Shown piece by piece: positions 24,428-33,332 of a stretch of 64,000 nt of DNA. Under the pieces are notes generated by a model. That model saw nothing but the letters and a program-made list of their open reading frames with translations, searched no databases and was not told the origin of the DNA. The number at the start of each line of letters is the position of its first letter. The stretch's first letter is position 1. The translations under genes and the position numbers were made by a program. The stretch spans positions 248,001-312,000 of the forward strand of contig DAIORT010000001.1 of NCBI GenBank assembly GCA_036752905.1, given 5' to 3'. The DNA is from UBA4877 sp002399345 (lineage in GTDB: Bacteria; Bacillota; Thermoanaerobacteria; Thermoanaerobacterales; UBA4877).

Positions 24428-25303
24428 TCATACTGTTCTGTTAACCAATTTTTCCGTTAACTCATTTAAGAAAACAGCTCTTAAACCGAATTTCTTAAGA
24501 TCGGCAACGGCCTCATCCGAAAGTTTCCTGACATACCGCCTTGCACCGCCTATTCCCATCATGGATGTATACGTCGGTTTGTCCGGCAGAGTTTCATTTT
24601 CTTTATAATCCAATATGTCATCTTCAACCTGAAAGGCCAGGCCAAGCTTTTTTCCAAATCCCTTGAGCGCCGAAATCTCATCGCTACCGGCACCGCCCAT
24701 GATTGCACCGGCCGCTATCCCGGCACTTATAAGACAACCCGTTTTTTTAAGGTCCATATCCATTAGCTTCTCCGGTGAGTCAATGTAATGCTCCGAATTT
24801 ATATCAATGGCCTGGCCGCCGATAAAGCCCTCCGTATCACAAGCGTTAGCAATTTCTGCGCCGACTGCTAAATAACGATCAGGACATTCACTATTTTGTG
24901 CCGCATCAAATATAATATTAAATGCATGGGTCAAAAGTGCGTCCCCCGCTAGTACAGCCACAGCCTCACCAAACACCTTGTGTGATGTTGGTCTGCCGCG
25001 TCTTAAATCATCATTATCCATAGCCGGCAGGTCATCATGTATCAAAGAATAATTATGTATATACTCTATCGCACACGCAACAGGCAATACCTTGCTTATA
25101 TCTTTATCAAAAATTTCGCAAGCAGCCACGGTAAGTATTGGCCTGATACGCTTTCCATCACCAAATACGCTGTAATGCATAGCTTTATGTATCACATCCG
25201 GATACTCATTCTCTGGAGGAAGATACCTTCTTAAAGCATCTTCTATTATTGATTTTTTATTCTTAAATTCCTCATCGAAACTAAGGCTCCCGTTTGCACT
25301 CAT
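24428..25303 (-). CDS. ispA: Polyprenyl (farnesyl/geranylgeranyl) diphosphate synthase
   Basis: Condenses isopentenyl diphosphate with allylic diphosphates to C15 or C20 prenyl diphosphate for undecaprenyl and quinone precursors. Seen: about 291 aa; first Asp-rich motif DDLPAMDNDDLRRG, second motif EDDILD, and FGDGKRIRPILTVAACE near the N-terminus. I choose the ATG at 25303 (MSANGSLSFDEEF), which has AAGGAGA upstream; a longer in-frame start would lie deep in xseB. The start overlaps the xseB 3' end. OLE RNA follows it, as in other OLE-bearing genomes. Confidence 0.95.
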   Translation of the reverse strand: MSANGSLSFDEEFKNKKSIIEDALRRYLPPENEYPDVIHKAMHYSVFGDGKRIRPILTVAACEIFDKDISKVLPVACAIEYIHNYSLIHDDLPAMDNDDLRRGRPTSHKVFGEAVAVLAGDALLTHAFNIIFDAAQNSECPDRYLAVGAEIANACDTEGFIGGQAIDINSEHYIDSPEKLMDMDLKKTGCLISAGIAAGAIMGGAGSDEISALKGFGKKLGLAFQVEDDILDYKENETLPDKPTYTSMMGIGGARRYVRKLSDEAVADLKKFGLRAVFLNELTEKLVNRTV

Positions 25304-25508
25304 CTTTATAATCCATCTCCTTAATTTCGCCGTTATCATTAATAAGGACGTTTACTTTCATCCTTGCCTCTGTTATGGATTTCTTACAGTAATTCGACAG
25401 CTTCATACCCTCTTCAAAAAGCTTGACGGATTCCTCCAGACCTAAATTCCCCTGCTGCAGTGTATTTACAATTTCCTCCAGTCTCTTAAGCGAGCCTTCA
25501 TAATCCAT
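25281..25508 (-). CDS. xseB: Exodeoxyribonuclease VII small subunit
   Basis: Small helical subunit of exonuclease VII, which degrades single-stranded DNA to oligonucleotides. Seen: 75 aa from the ATG at 25508: DYEGSLKRLEEIVNTLQ, then GLEESVKLFEEGMKL, the family signature. GAGGAGG lies upstream, inside the end of xseA. The gene overlaps ispA by 23 nt, so the three genes form a tight operon. Confidence 0.94.
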   Translation of the reverse strand: MDYEGSLKRLEEIVNTLQQGNLGLEESVKLFEEGMKLSNYCKKSITEARMKVNVLINDNGEIKEMDYKDECKREP

Positions 25509-25509
25509 A

Positions 25510-26721
25510 TCACTCAATATCCGATACCTCCTCGACACGGCAGTTTATCAAAGCATTATAAAGTCTTACTTGTATATCATTATCAGTCTTAATTGACTTC
25601 ACATCGGTTACTATATTGTTATCCCCATCATAAATAATAGCATATCCTCTCTTTAAAATATCCAAAGGATTTAAAGCAGTCAGCTGCTTTTCAAACATAC
25701 TAAGATTCATCTGCTTTTTATACATATAATGGACCATGTCATATTCAAGCAGCTGCCTCAGCTGGTTTAATCTGCTTTCATATCTTTCGAAAAACATATC
25801 CGGGCGTGATAATGGGGATGCCTTTATAGTAAAATCCAGCTGATTATCTTTTTTGCTAAGTATATCTTGCATGTTCTTAATTAAAGAATCCTTATATTTA
25901 TTAATATTCTCATCCAAAACATTTTTATCCGGCACCGCCATCTCGGCTGCCTGTGTAGGCGTCGCAGCTCTGGCGTCTGCGACAAAATCCGAGATAGTGT
26001 AATCTGTCTGATGACCCACGGCGGATATAACCGGGCTTTTAGAATTATATATGGCCCTGGCCACCTTTTCTTCATTGAAGTGCCACATATCCTCCGCCGA
26101 GCCCCCGCCTCTTGCCAGAATAATAAGGTCTACATCCTCCCTGCCGTTCATTATATCAAAAGCATCGCATATACCTTCGGCCGAGCTGTCGCCCTGCACC
26201 GTAATGGGCAGTATGTCAACATCTACAAAAGGATATCTTTGCGATATTACTTTCAATATATCATGAACAACAGCCCCGCTTATGGAAGTTATTACGCCGA
26301 TCTTTTCCGGATATTTAGTTAATTTGCGTTTATGGCTGACATCAAAAAGACCCTCGGCCTCCAGCTTTTTCTTAAGAGTATTAAATGCCTGGTAGTAAGC
26401 ACCTGCACCATAGGGCTGTATGCTGTCAACAATCAAGCTGTAGCTTCCGTTTTTGCCATAAAGCGCTATCCTGCCATGAGCTATTACATCCATACCGTCG
26501 GTAGGAATAAAATTAAGATCTTTTGCGGAATCCGTGAAAAGCACACACCTAATCAAACTGTTTGCATCTTTTAAACTAAAAAAATATGTATTGCTGTGGG
26601 TTGTAAGCCTGAGATTGGATATCTCACCACGAATGCTGAGATTATTCAAGATTAAATCACCGGCAAAAATCTTCTTGATATATCCGTTTACCTCAGTTAC
26701 AGATAAGGTCTTCATGCGCAT
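25510..26721 (-). CDS. xseA: Exodeoxyribonuclease VII large subunit
   Basis: Catalytic subunit of exonuclease VII. Seen: about 403 aa; N-terminal OB-fold (LSIRGEISNLRLTTHSNTYFFSLKD), catalytic core with KIGVITSISGAVVHDIL and LARGGGSAEDMWHFNEE, AVGHQTDYTISDFVAD, and a helical C-terminal part ending in DILKRGYAIIYD. GGAGG precedes the ATG at 26721, which lies inside the 3' end of folD. Confidence 0.95.
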   Translation of the reverse strand: MRMKTLSVTEVNGYIKKIFAGDLILNNLSIRGEISNLRLTTHSNTYFFSLKDANSLIRCVLFTDSAKDLNFIPTDGMDVIAHGRIALYGKNGSYSLIVDSIQPYGAGAYYQAFNTLKKKLEAEGLFDVSHKRKLTKYPEKIGVITSISGAVVHDILKVISQRYPFVDVDILPITVQGDSSAEGICDAFDIMNGREDVDLIILARGGGSAEDMWHFNEEKVARAIYNSKSPVISAVGHQTDYTISDFVADARAATPTQAAEMAVPDKNVLDENINKYKDSLIKNMQDILSKKDNQLDFTIKASPLSRPDMFFERYESRLNQLRQLLEYDMVHYMYKKQMNLSMFEKQLTALNPLDILKRGYAIIYDGDNNIVTDVKSIKTDNDIQVRLYNALINCRVEEVSDIE

Positions 26722-27559
26722 TTTCAAATGCCTCCAGAGTATTTTCCAACAGCATTGCTGTTGTCATAGGGCCTACTCCGCCCGGCACCGGAGTAATAAA
26801 AGCAGCATTTTTGCGGGCTTCTTCATAAACGACATCACCCACCGGCTTGCTATCTATCATAGATACGCCGGCATCTATAACAGCTGTACCGCCACTTATC
26901 ATGTCGCCTGTGATAAGAGCCGGCCTTCCGGTGGCTGCCACTATGATGTCCGCACTTAAAAGCTCTCTTTTTAGATTCTTGGTTTTAGAATGGCATATGG
27001 TAACTGTACAGTTTTTCTTTAGCAAAAGTAATGCAACAGGTTTCCCTACGATATTGCTTCTGCCCACAACTACGGCTTTCCTACCCGCAGTCGGTATACC
27101 ACTTTCTTCAATCAGTCTTATTATTCCCTTAGGGGTACACGGAAGCATGGCCTTCTCACCAAGAAAAAACCTGCCGGCATTAACCGGGTTAAAACAATCC
27201 ACATCCTTATTAGGTGATATATTTTTTCCTATTTTCCTTGCATCTACACCCTCCGGCAGAGGCAGCTGTACTATTATGCCGGCAATGCCTTTATCACCGT
27301 TGAGCTTATTTATCGTTTCTATTATCTTGTATTCTGTGACATCCACATCAAGTTTATGCCAATAAAAATTAATCCCCGTATTCTTACATTGTTTTTCAAT
27401 ATTCCCGATATACAAGAGAGAAGCAGGATCTTCACCTGCTGTGACAACGGCCAGGCCCGGCCGTATGCCGCGGCCTTTAAATATGTTTTCCGTCCGGTTT
27501 CTTATTTCCGCTTTTATCTTTTTAGACAACTCTTTTCCATCAATTAAGGCAGCACTCAC
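26693..27559 (-). CDS. folD: Bifunctional methylenetetrahydrofolate dehydrogenase/cyclohydrolase
   Basis: Interconverts 5,10-methylene-, methenyl- and 10-formyl-tetrahydrofolate (NADP dependent). Seen: about 288 aa; YIGNIEKQCKNTGI catalytic region with the conserved Lys, GIIVQLPLPEG, PNKDVDCFNP, Rossmann VVVGRSNIVGKP and C-terminal TPVPGGVGPMTTAML. The start is a GTG at 27559 with GGGGAG 8 nt upstream. It overlaps xseA by 29 nt and follows nusB by a few bases. Confidence 0.96.
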   Translation of the reverse strand: MSAALIDGKELSKKIKAEIRNRTENIFKGRGIRPGLAVVTAGEDPASLLYIGNIEKQCKNTGINFYWHKLDVDVTEYKIIETINKLNGDKGIAGIIVQLPLPEGVDARKIGKNISPNKDVDCFNPVNAGRFFLGEKAMLPCTPKGIIRLIEESGIPTAGRKAVVVGRSNIVGKPVALLLLKKNCTVTICHSKTKNLKRELLSADIIVAATGRPALITGDMISGGTAVIDAGVSMIDSKPVGDVVYEEARKNAAFITPVPGGVGPMTTAMLLENTLEAFENAHEDLICN

Positions 27560-27564
27560 TATTC

Positions 27565-27960
27565 TCACTCCCCGCCTTTAAATATGTCCCCCAGGACACC
27601 GTTTATAAAGGAGCCCGAATTCTCCGTACTATACTTCTTAGCAATATTCACTGCTTCATTTATGGCCACTTTCTCAGGGATACCGCCGTATTTGATTTCA
27701 TATACCGCACACCTCAATATTGCCTGATCTACCTTGGCAACCCTTTCCAGTCTCCATCCTATCAGCTTTGATTTTATTACTCCATCAAGTTCATTTATAT
27801 GATTGCATGCCCCTTTAAATGTGCACTTAATATAATCCATCTCGTACCCGGTGCTTTCATCCACATAGTAATTGCTTAACATTAAATCAGGGTCTTCACC
27901 GGTGAGTTCATAACCGTATAACAACTTTACAACATCTTCTCTTGCCGTCCTTCTATTCAT
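27565..27960 (-). CDS. nusB: Transcription antitermination factor NusB
   Basis: RNA-binding factor that, with S10, supports antitermination on rRNA operons. Seen: 131 aa, all helical; N-terminal ARMKL-type start NRRTAREDVVKLLYGYEL, and C-terminal AILRCAVYEIKYGGIPEKVAINEAVNIAKKY signature. It follows the DUF2273 gene by 3 nt and precedes folD, as in many clostridia. Confidence 0.95.
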   Translation of the reverse strand: MNRRTAREDVVKLLYGYELTGEDPDLMLSNYYVDESTGYEMDYIKCTFKGACNHINELDGVIKSKLIGWRLERVAKVDQAILRCAVYEIKYGGIPEKVAINEAVNIAKKYSTENSGSFINGVLGDIFKGGE

Positions 27961-27963
27961 ATA

Positions 27964-28176
27964 TTACCTCCGAGTCAAAAAACGATCTAAAAAATCTCGC
28001 AAATCCACATTATTATCTATAACCTTACCTATAAAAAATCCTATTATTATACATGCCAATATAAAAACAGTTTTCCAAAAGCCCAAGGTAACAACAAGAA
28101 TCGCAAAAATCAATCCAAGGATCATACCGACTATCTTGCCGAAATGCTTTTCAAGTATCTCATACAACCTGTCCAT
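27964..28176 (-). CDS. DUF2273 small membrane protein
   Basis: 70 aa with two membrane segments (IVGMILGLIFAILVVTLGF and TVFILACIIIGFFIGKVI) and a basic tail (DFLDRFLTRR). The family occurs next to Asp23/AmaP genes in Firmicutes, as here, and probably belongs to the same envelope-associated group. Molecular function unknown. Confidence 0.88.
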   Translation of the reverse strand: MDRLYEILEKHFGKIVGMILGLIFAILVVTLGFWKTVFILACIIIGFFIGKVIDNNVDLRDFLDRFLTRR

Positions 28177-28186
28177 ATCAGCACCC

Positions 28187-28723
28187 CTATTCTACCCTTG
28201 TTTTCATATTCACTGTTACATTGTCAATATAAACCTTAACCTCGGCTACATTTATTCCGGTAACGGATTCCACTTCATTTTTGACAAGTTTTTGAACCTC
28301 TACCACAAGCTCGGGTAACTTTATATTAGTAGCAACCACTAGGTTTATTTTCATCACTGCCCCATCGTTATTCAAAAGAGCCCGTGACTTTACCTCTTTT
28401 ACACCTTCAATACCCTTTACAGCTCTTTCCGCTATATTTTGAAGCGTTATGACTGATATCCTGACTTCACCCAGCTGAGTCTGCCGCGAAATACTCCGCC
28501 CGCTGCTTTCACCTCTCACGCCCGATAGCATAACCCTTATGCTTAATATCAGAAAGACAATGCCGATGATGCCGATAATATAGCGGTAAGCGCGAAACAT
28601 ATAAGCAAAATTTTCTATATAATACTCAGGCAAAATATGAAAACCCATCATAATGATAACAATTGATATCAAAGACAATACAAGTGAATAAATGATTAAT
28701 ACTATCCTGTCAAGCAATCTCAT
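28187..28723 (-). CDS. amaP: Alkaline-shock membrane anchor protein AmaP
   Basis: In S. aureus AmaP tethers Asp23 to the membrane. Seen: 178 aa; two N-terminal membrane segments (about 8-28 and 45-67), then a DUF322-related cytoplasmic domain (GEVRISVITLQNIAERAVKGIEGV...VYIDNVTV). It lies upstream of DUF2273 and downstream of asp23. Confidence 0.88.
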   Translation of the reverse strand: MRLLDRIVLIIYSLVLSLISIVIIMMGFHILPEYYIENFAYMFRAYRYIIGIIGIVFLILSIRVMLSGVRGESSGRSISRQTQLGEVRISVITLQNIAERAVKGIEGVKEVKSRALLNNDGAVMKINLVVATNIKLPELVVEVQKLVKNEVESVTGINVAEVKVYIDNVTVNMKTRVE

Positions 28724-28758
28724 CGGCTAAGCACCTCCATAGTACGCAAATAATTTAG

Positions 28759-28784
28759 AACCCTCTGAAAGATCTCAGAGGGTT
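28759..28784 (-). terminator. Hairpin between asp23 and amaP
   Basis: AACCCTCTGA, 6-nt loop, TCAGAGGGTT: a perfect 10-bp stem. The minus-strand tail (CTAAATTATTT) is only moderately T rich, so this is a weak terminator or a processing/attenuation site that sets asp23 above amaP. Confidence 0.55.
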
Positions 28785-28788
28785 TAGT

Positions 28789-29190
28789 TTACATAGACTT
28801 TTGAGGGCTGTCGTCATCCTCTTTTCCTTCTTTTGCAAAGTTAACACCTTGAATATGAATATTAACCTCGACAACCTTCAGACCCGTCATTGTTTCCACG
28901 GCTTTCTTTACATTTTCCTGTACCTTCCATGCAACCTCCGGTATCTTGGCTCCATATTCAACAATTATGTATAAATCAATAGCTGACTCTTTATCGCCAA
29001 CCTCTACTTTCACGCCTTTATTGAGGTTCTTGCGCCCGAGCATCTCAGTTATACCGTTTACCATACCGCCGCTCATGCCTGCAACGCCCTCAATTTCAGT
29101 GGCTGCAATACCGGCAATTATACTTACAACCCCGTCTGAGATCTTAATATTGCCATATTCACCACTGGTAGCATTTATTTCATCGTCCAT
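28789..29190 (-). CDS. Asp23/Gls24 family envelope stress response protein
   Basis: Abundant membrane-associated cytoplasmic protein of the DUF322 family linked to cell-envelope stress. Seen: 133 aa; GNIKISDGVVSIIAGIAATEIEGV and LYIIVEYGAKIPEVAWKVQENVKKAVE, ending in a charged tail. TTGGAGGTG precedes the ATG. It has its own consensus promoter upstream and a hairpin downstream, consistent with high expression. Confidence 0.93.
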   Translation of the reverse strand: MDDEINATSGEYGNIKISDGVVSIIAGIAATEIEGVAGMSGGMVNGITEMLGRKNLNKGVKVEVGDKESAIDLYIIVEYGAKIPEVAWKVQENVKKAVETMTGLKVVEVNIHIQGVNFAKEGKEDDDSPQKSM

Positions 29191-29218
29191 AATGACACCT
29201 CCAACTTCTCTTCATTAT

Positions 29219-29247
29219 ATTATAGCAATATACTGGAAACTATGCAA
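29219..29247 (-). promoter_or_regulatory. Sigma-A type promoter of the asp23 gene
   Basis: Minus strand TTGCAT (29247-29242), 17-nt spacer, TATAAT (29224-29219), about 28 nt upstream of the start codon. Confidence 0.8.
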
Positions 29248-29251
29248 TACA

Positions 29252-29284
29252 TAAAATAAATTAGACCTTCCATCGTGGAAGGTC
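29252..29284 (-). terminator. Terminator of the spoIIIA operon
   Basis: Minus strand GACCTTCCA, loop, TGGAAGGTC, then TAATTTATTTTA, 13 nt after spoIIIAH. The T-tract is interrupted but long. Confidence 0.7.
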
Positions 29285-29296
29285 GTATAATTACTT

Positions 29297-29833
29297 TTAT
29301 TGTCTCTTCATTATTTTTATTTTCTCTATCCCGATACCGGTTTCCCTGTTTACTATATCTGATATCTGTGCAACCTCGGCCGGAGTCATATCTTTAGAAG
29401 ATTCAATGATCACATTAGCCGTACCATCGTCGATAAACACTAAGGCGTCCTCAAAACCCTTAGCCTTAATGAGGTCCTCCACTATTGTCTCTTTTTCAGT
29501 CTCCTTTAACAACTCCATCATTTGTTTTTGGGCGCCATCCCTGGTTTCATTTGCCGTCTTTTCGTTTTCAACTATCTCTTTCAGCGTCTCCACGGATTCA
29601 CTCCTCATCTTGTCTCTTTCCAGCCTGTATGACACAAAAGAGTCTTCTTTGGTACTTGTAACCGCCTTAGTGTCCTTCGTTTCCTTATTGGAAGTTTGTT
29701 TTATCTGATCGGTTTGTATTTCATTAGATGCAGTCATGTCAGAGTTTATATTATATTGGTAGTTTAAAAGTGCCGCTACACCTATCAATATAATAAGGCT
29801 CCAGAAGGCAATAGATTTCTTTTTTAAAAACAT
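29297..29833 (-). CDS. spoIIIAH: Stage III sporulation protein AH
   Basis: Mother-cell membrane protein whose extracellular YscJ-like domain binds forespore SpoIIQ to form the feeding-tube channel. Seen: 178 aa; N-terminal membrane segment (AFWSLIILIGVAALLNYQY), a low-complexity Asn/Gln/Thr/Lys linker, a charged helical region (about 70-110) and a C-terminal ring-building domain ending KIKIMKRQ. Last gene of the operon, followed by a terminator. Confidence 0.92.
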   Translation of the reverse strand: MFLKKKSIAFWSLIILIGVAALLNYQYNINSDMTASNEIQTDQIKQTSNKETKDTKAVTSTKEDSFVSYRLERDKMRSESVETLKEIVENEKTANETRDGAQKQMMELLKETEKETIVEDLIKAKGFEDALVFIDDGTANVIIESSKDMTPAEVAQISDIVNRETGIGIEKIKIMKRQ

Positions 29834-29846
29834 GAGAATCCTCCTT

Positions 29847-30452
29847 TCAATTATGTGTTAATACCTCTATTTTATATATTGGAATATCCAAAGCAGCCTG
29901 GACTGTCTTGGTAATAACATACTTTATCTGCGGATCATCCGCTCCGTCGGCAGCTATCACAACCCCCCTTATCTTTGGATATATCTTTTTGACTATCACC
30001 GGTTCATTATTGCCGTTGCTCTGTGCTGTTACGACCTCACTTGTTATATCTTTATGATCGGTGGTACGCGTGCCGCCATCTGGATTCTTTTCATCAGTCA
30101 CCTGATTGGACTCCTGAGTATTTATAGCAGGCACAATCTCCTCTTGGGATTCCAATGTGACCATAACGTCTACATTGTCTATCCCCTTTACACCGGAAAG
30201 TATTTTTATGAGTTTATTCTCCAGCTGGTCTTCATATGACGACCCACTTTCCTTAACATCCCGTGCAGTTTGTGTTTCTGCATTTTGGACACTCACCTTA
30301 TCTGACTGATTTTTAGTTTTCCCGGATGTAAAAAATGAACCGCTGATCATCAGTATGATTCCCAAACCGCCGATAACAAGAATATCTAATTTTAATTTTT
30401 TTGTATCTTTATTTTTAAACCAGTCTCGTATCTTTCCTAATATCTCATCCAA
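29847..30452 (-). CDS. spoIIIAG: Stage III sporulation protein AG
   Basis: Forms the large ring of the SpoIIIA-SpoIIQ channel in the intermembrane space. Seen: 201 aa; membrane segment at about 25-42 (ILVIGGLGIILMISGSFF), Ser/Gln-rich linker, then ring domain (YEDQLENKLIKILSGVKGIDNVDVMVTLES...KIRGVVIAADGADDP). Confidence 0.93.
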   Translation of the reverse strand: MDEILGKIRDWFKNKDTKKLKLDILVIGGLGIILMISGSFFTSGKTKNQSDKVSVQNAETQTARDVKESGSSYEDQLENKLIKILSGVKGIDNVDVMVTLESQEEIVPAINTQESNQVTDEKNPDGGTRTTDHKDITSEVVTAQSNGNNEPVIVKKIYPKIRGVVIAADGADDPQIKYVITKTVQAALDIPIYKIEVLTHN

Positions 30453-30462
30453 TTTTATTCAC

Positions 30463-30978
30463 CTATCCAATTATAGTTATATTCGACTTATCCACATTAT
30501 AGAATGATGAAATATCTTCTATTATCTTACTCGTCATATCCTCTTTTACATCGTCTAAATATACCTTTACCTTATTTATATACCCGAATCGCTGTGTATC
30601 CTTTATATCTGAATCAAATTCAATGGAAACCCTTTCAACATCAGTGTCATACCTCCTGCCAATCCATTGTTTCATCGTCTCTTCCATATTTTCTTTATAC
30701 CGGTCAACAAATACATCCTCCTGAGCCTTAACATACGTACTGTCATTGGTTATCTCCTCCTGTTTCACTCCTAATGCATTTGACAAAACCTCTTTCTGCA
30801 GAAAATCCTCTCCTTTAATCATGTTTACCACGGGACTTATTATTGCAATGATGATTACTATACCGGCAACCATATCTATATATTTCTTAAAGCGCGCATT
30901 GGGCGTAATAGCATCTAGTATGGTTACAAATATCATGATGACGATTATATTTATGATCCAGTCTTTAAAGATCTGCAT
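30463..30978 (-). CDS. spoIIIAF: Stage III sporulation protein AF
   Basis: Membrane protein of the SpoIIIA complex with an extracytoplasmic ring-building domain. Seen: about 171 aa; two N-terminal membrane segments (DWIINIIVIMIFVTILDAI and MVAGIVIIIAIISPVVNM) and a C-terminal domain with VERVSIEFDSD. The ATG at 30978 is preferred (MQIFKDW); a GTG 12 nt upstream is possible. Confidence 0.9.
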   Translation of the reverse strand: MQIFKDWIINIIVIMIFVTILDAITPNARFKKYIDMVAGIVIIIAIISPVVNMIKGEDFLQKEVLSNALGVKQEEITNDSTYVKAQEDVFVDRYKENMEETMKQWIGRRYDTDVERVSIEFDSDIKDTQRFGYINKVKVYLDDVKEDMTSKIIEDISSFYNVDKSNITIIG

Positions 30979-31010
30979 AAGTACCCTCACCCCTCTCCTC
31001 TTATGTCAAC

Positions 31011-32186
31011 CTAAATGCTTGGATTAGAAGCACCTATCAGTATGGTAAGTGACATATAAAACATGACGCCCACACAGATTATGGCTATCAATAATATGGT
31101 AAGAGAGTCTCCTATACCATCCAGGGCATCAGCCAATTTTTTGTCAACAATAGGTTGCACAACCGCGGCGGTGAATTTATATATGAGGATCAAAACCACT
31201 ATCTTGGCCACCGGCAACGAAATTATCACAAAAAGTGCTATTACGCTAATCATCCGTAGCGCACTGCTTATTACCATAGATGAACTGAACATAACGTCCA
31301 GCGTATCGGTAAGCACATGCCCTATAATGGGTACAAAACTACCGGCTGCAAACTTCATTGTGGTCACGGTAAGATTATCCACAGAGTTTGATGTTACTCC
31401 CTGCACTGTGGCTATACCCACAAATATGGTAAGACATAAGCCTATAAGCACACCGGCTGCCTTTTGAAGAAATTTAGCTAAATATGATATCTGTATGTTT
31501 TCATTGATGCTGTTTATGAGATAAATTACAGACATCATTATTATGAGCGGCATAACTACTTCCATGATTATCTTGGATATTACTTCGGCAGAACCGATAA
31601 CTACCGGTTTAAAAAGCGCCGCACCGGTAAATGACCCCATTGACGACATAACGGTTATCAAAACCGGAAGCATGGCCTGCATAAAATTTGTCATTTGGTT
31701 TATTGCTTGTTTACCTATTCCCATAGCTATATTCAAATTCTGCATAATTATAACGGTCATCAATATATAGACTGCCATTGACGCTATGCTCTTTATAGAT
31801 TCTCCGTTAAAGGCACCATGTATATTGTCTAATATAGCTGATACAACTCCTAAAACAAGTATCTCTCCTAAAAAGTACAGGCTGCCGGAAATCTCTTTAA
31901 ATATATATTTGATAAATCCAGTAAATATATCTTTAAAACCTATATACTGCCTTCCCTCAAGCATCGAGTCCAAAAATCCCTTAAAACTGATTTCCGGCAT
32001 ATAATCCCCGGACTTTTCATTTAATTCATCAATCATTGTATTTATTTGTTTCATGTCAAGCCCGTCTACCGTTTTATCTATAATCTCGCCGACATCTTCC
32101 GTGGGTTTTTGCTGAGCATACACTACCGGTGTAATAATCAATAAAACTACTGTGATTATCATGAGCATTACGTATATCTTTTTCAT
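31011..32186 (-). CDS. spoIIIAE: Stage III sporulation protein AE
   Basis: Polytopic membrane protein, the probable export-gate-like subunit of the SpoIIIA channel. Seen: 391 aa; an N-terminal signal-like segment (MLMIITVVLLIITPVVYAQ) followed by an extracytoplasmic stretch (about 25-85), then about seven membrane segments. Family-typical GVTSNSVDNLTVTTMKFAAGSFVPIIGH is present. Confidence 0.94.
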   Translation of the reverse strand: MKKIYVMLMIITVVLLIITPVVYAQQKPTEDVGEIIDKTVDGLDMKQINTMIDELNEKSGDYMPEISFKGFLDSMLEGRQYIGFKDIFTGFIKYIFKEISGSLYFLGEILVLGVVSAILDNIHGAFNGESIKSIASMAVYILMTVIIMQNLNIAMGIGKQAINQMTNFMQAMLPVLITVMSSMGSFTGAALFKPVVIGSAEVISKIIMEVVMPLIIMMSVIYLINSINENIQISYLAKFLQKAAGVLIGLCLTIFVGIATVQGVTSNSVDNLTVTTMKFAAGSFVPIIGHVLTDTLDVMFSSSMVISSALRMISVIALFVIISLPVAKIVVLILIYKFTAAVVQPIVDKKLADALDGIGDSLTILLIAIICVGVMFYMSLTILIGASNPSI

Positions 32187-32198
32187 TTTATCCCGCCC

Positions 32199-32585
32199 TT
32201 ATGGCATAATTGAGATCACCACATTCAAAAGCGCAAGTATTATTGGTATAGCCTCAATTAAAATAAATATTTTGCCTGCCAGTTCCACTTTTGATGCCAG
32301 GTTACCTTCTCCGACATCTTTACATATTTGTGATCCGAATTCCGTAATGTAAGCAATAGCGATTATTTTTAATATATTATTAAGGTAAATCAGGTCTATA
32401 TTTGTCCGCGAGGTCAGCTGACTAAATACATTTATCACCGTAGAAATTTTTGATACTATAAAAATAAGTAAGATCACTCCGGCTGCCACACTTATCAGCA
32501 TGGCAAACTCCGGTCTTTCCGATTTTATCGACATTGCCAGTATGGCTGCTATTATGGCAAATATCACAACTTGATATATACTCAT
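32199..32585 (-). CDS. spoIIIAD: Stage III sporulation protein AD
   Basis: Small polytopic membrane subunit of the SpoIIIA complex. Seen: 128 aa, about four membrane segments; the SKISTVINVFSQLTSRTNID stretch and AYITEFGSQICKDVGEGNLASKVE, strongly conserved in SpoIIIAD. Confidence 0.94.
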   Translation of the reverse strand: MSIYQVVIFAIIAAILAMSIKSERPEFAMLISVAAGVILLIFIVSKISTVINVFSQLTSRTNIDLIYLNNILKIIAIAYITEFGSQICKDVGEGNLASKVELAGKIFILIEAIPIILALLNVVISIMP

Positions 32586-32599
32586 TGTATTTTTGCTCC

Positions 32600-32797
32600 T
32601 TAGTACAATTGAAACATCGTCTTTACGGCATTAAACAGATTGCTTACCATCGTTATAACCATCATCAGGACAACCACAAGACCCACCAGGGTTACCATCA
32701 TGGCCTGCTCCTTTCTGCCGGAACTCACTAAAACCATATTTAAAACTGCTACAAGTATGCCGATAGCTGCTATTTTAAAAATTATATCCACATTCAT
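32600..32797 (-). CDS. spoIIIAC: Stage III sporulation protein AC
   Basis: 65-aa membrane protein with two membrane segments (IIFKIAAIGILVAVLNMVL and MVTLVGLVVVLMMVITMV) joined by a short polar loop SGRKEQA. Size and sequence match SpoIIIAC. Confidence 0.93.
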   Translation of the reverse strand: MNVDIIFKIAAIGILVAVLNMVLVSSGRKEQAMMVTLVGLVVVLMMVITMVSNLFNAVKTMFQLY

Positions 32798-32810
32798 GCT
32801 TTATTCCTCC

Positions 32811-33332
32811 TCAAAGCAAAAGTATGGCCAGGCCAAGACCTCCGAGCAGCCCCAAGTTTCTGTACATCTTAACGTTCTTATCTTTTTCTGTCATCGATCT
32901 GTCAATCAAAACATCCAATTGTTTTGACAACAGGTTAAGGCTTTTTTCCTGGTTAGCAGTGTCACTGATCCCGATCATCTTTCCAAGGGTTTTAAAAACA
33001 TCCATCTCCTCATTATTTACACATAGTCTTGCGGCATTTTTATCGATTGCTTTTTCAAATGCCAGGCTTGCCGTATAGCCCTGTTTGGAAGCTAAAAGAT
33101 CGGAGAAGTCGGAGAATATATCAGCAACGGGTCCGCTGGACCTTCGGGCAATCGTCTTTGAAGCTTGTGCCAGGGGTATATGGCCGTAGACTATCTCACT
33201 TCTCAGCATTTCTATACATACGCTCAATGATTTCAAACTATCCAGCCGATTTATATATTTGTTACTAAAAAGAATACCGGTCATCCCGCATGAAGCAACA
33301 ATAAGCGCGGCACCTGTTAGTTTCAGTATCAT
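32811..33332 (-). CDS. spoIIIAB: Stage III sporulation protein AB
   Basis: Membrane-anchored protein related to type II/IV secretion GspF subunits and required for SpoIIIA function. Seen: 173 aa; N-terminal segment (LTGAALIVASCGMTGILFS), helical cytoplasmic body with RLDSLKSLSVCIEMLRSEIVYG, and a C-terminal hydrophobic segment (LGLLGGLGLAILLL). Overlaps the spoIIIAA stop by 4 nt. Confidence 0.93.
   Translation of the reverse strand: MILKLTGAALIVASCGMTGILFSNKYINRLDSLKSLSVCIEMLRSEIVYGHIPLAQASKTIARRSSGPVADIFSDFSDLLASKQGYTASLAFEKAIDKNAARLCVNNEEMDVFKTLGKMIGISDTANQEKSLNLLSKQLDVLIDRSMTEKDKNVKMYRNLGLLGGLGLAILLL

Noticed and set aside
26847..27365. 172-aa plus-strand open frame
   Set aside because: Antisense to folD, whose motifs are all intact; a shadow frame.
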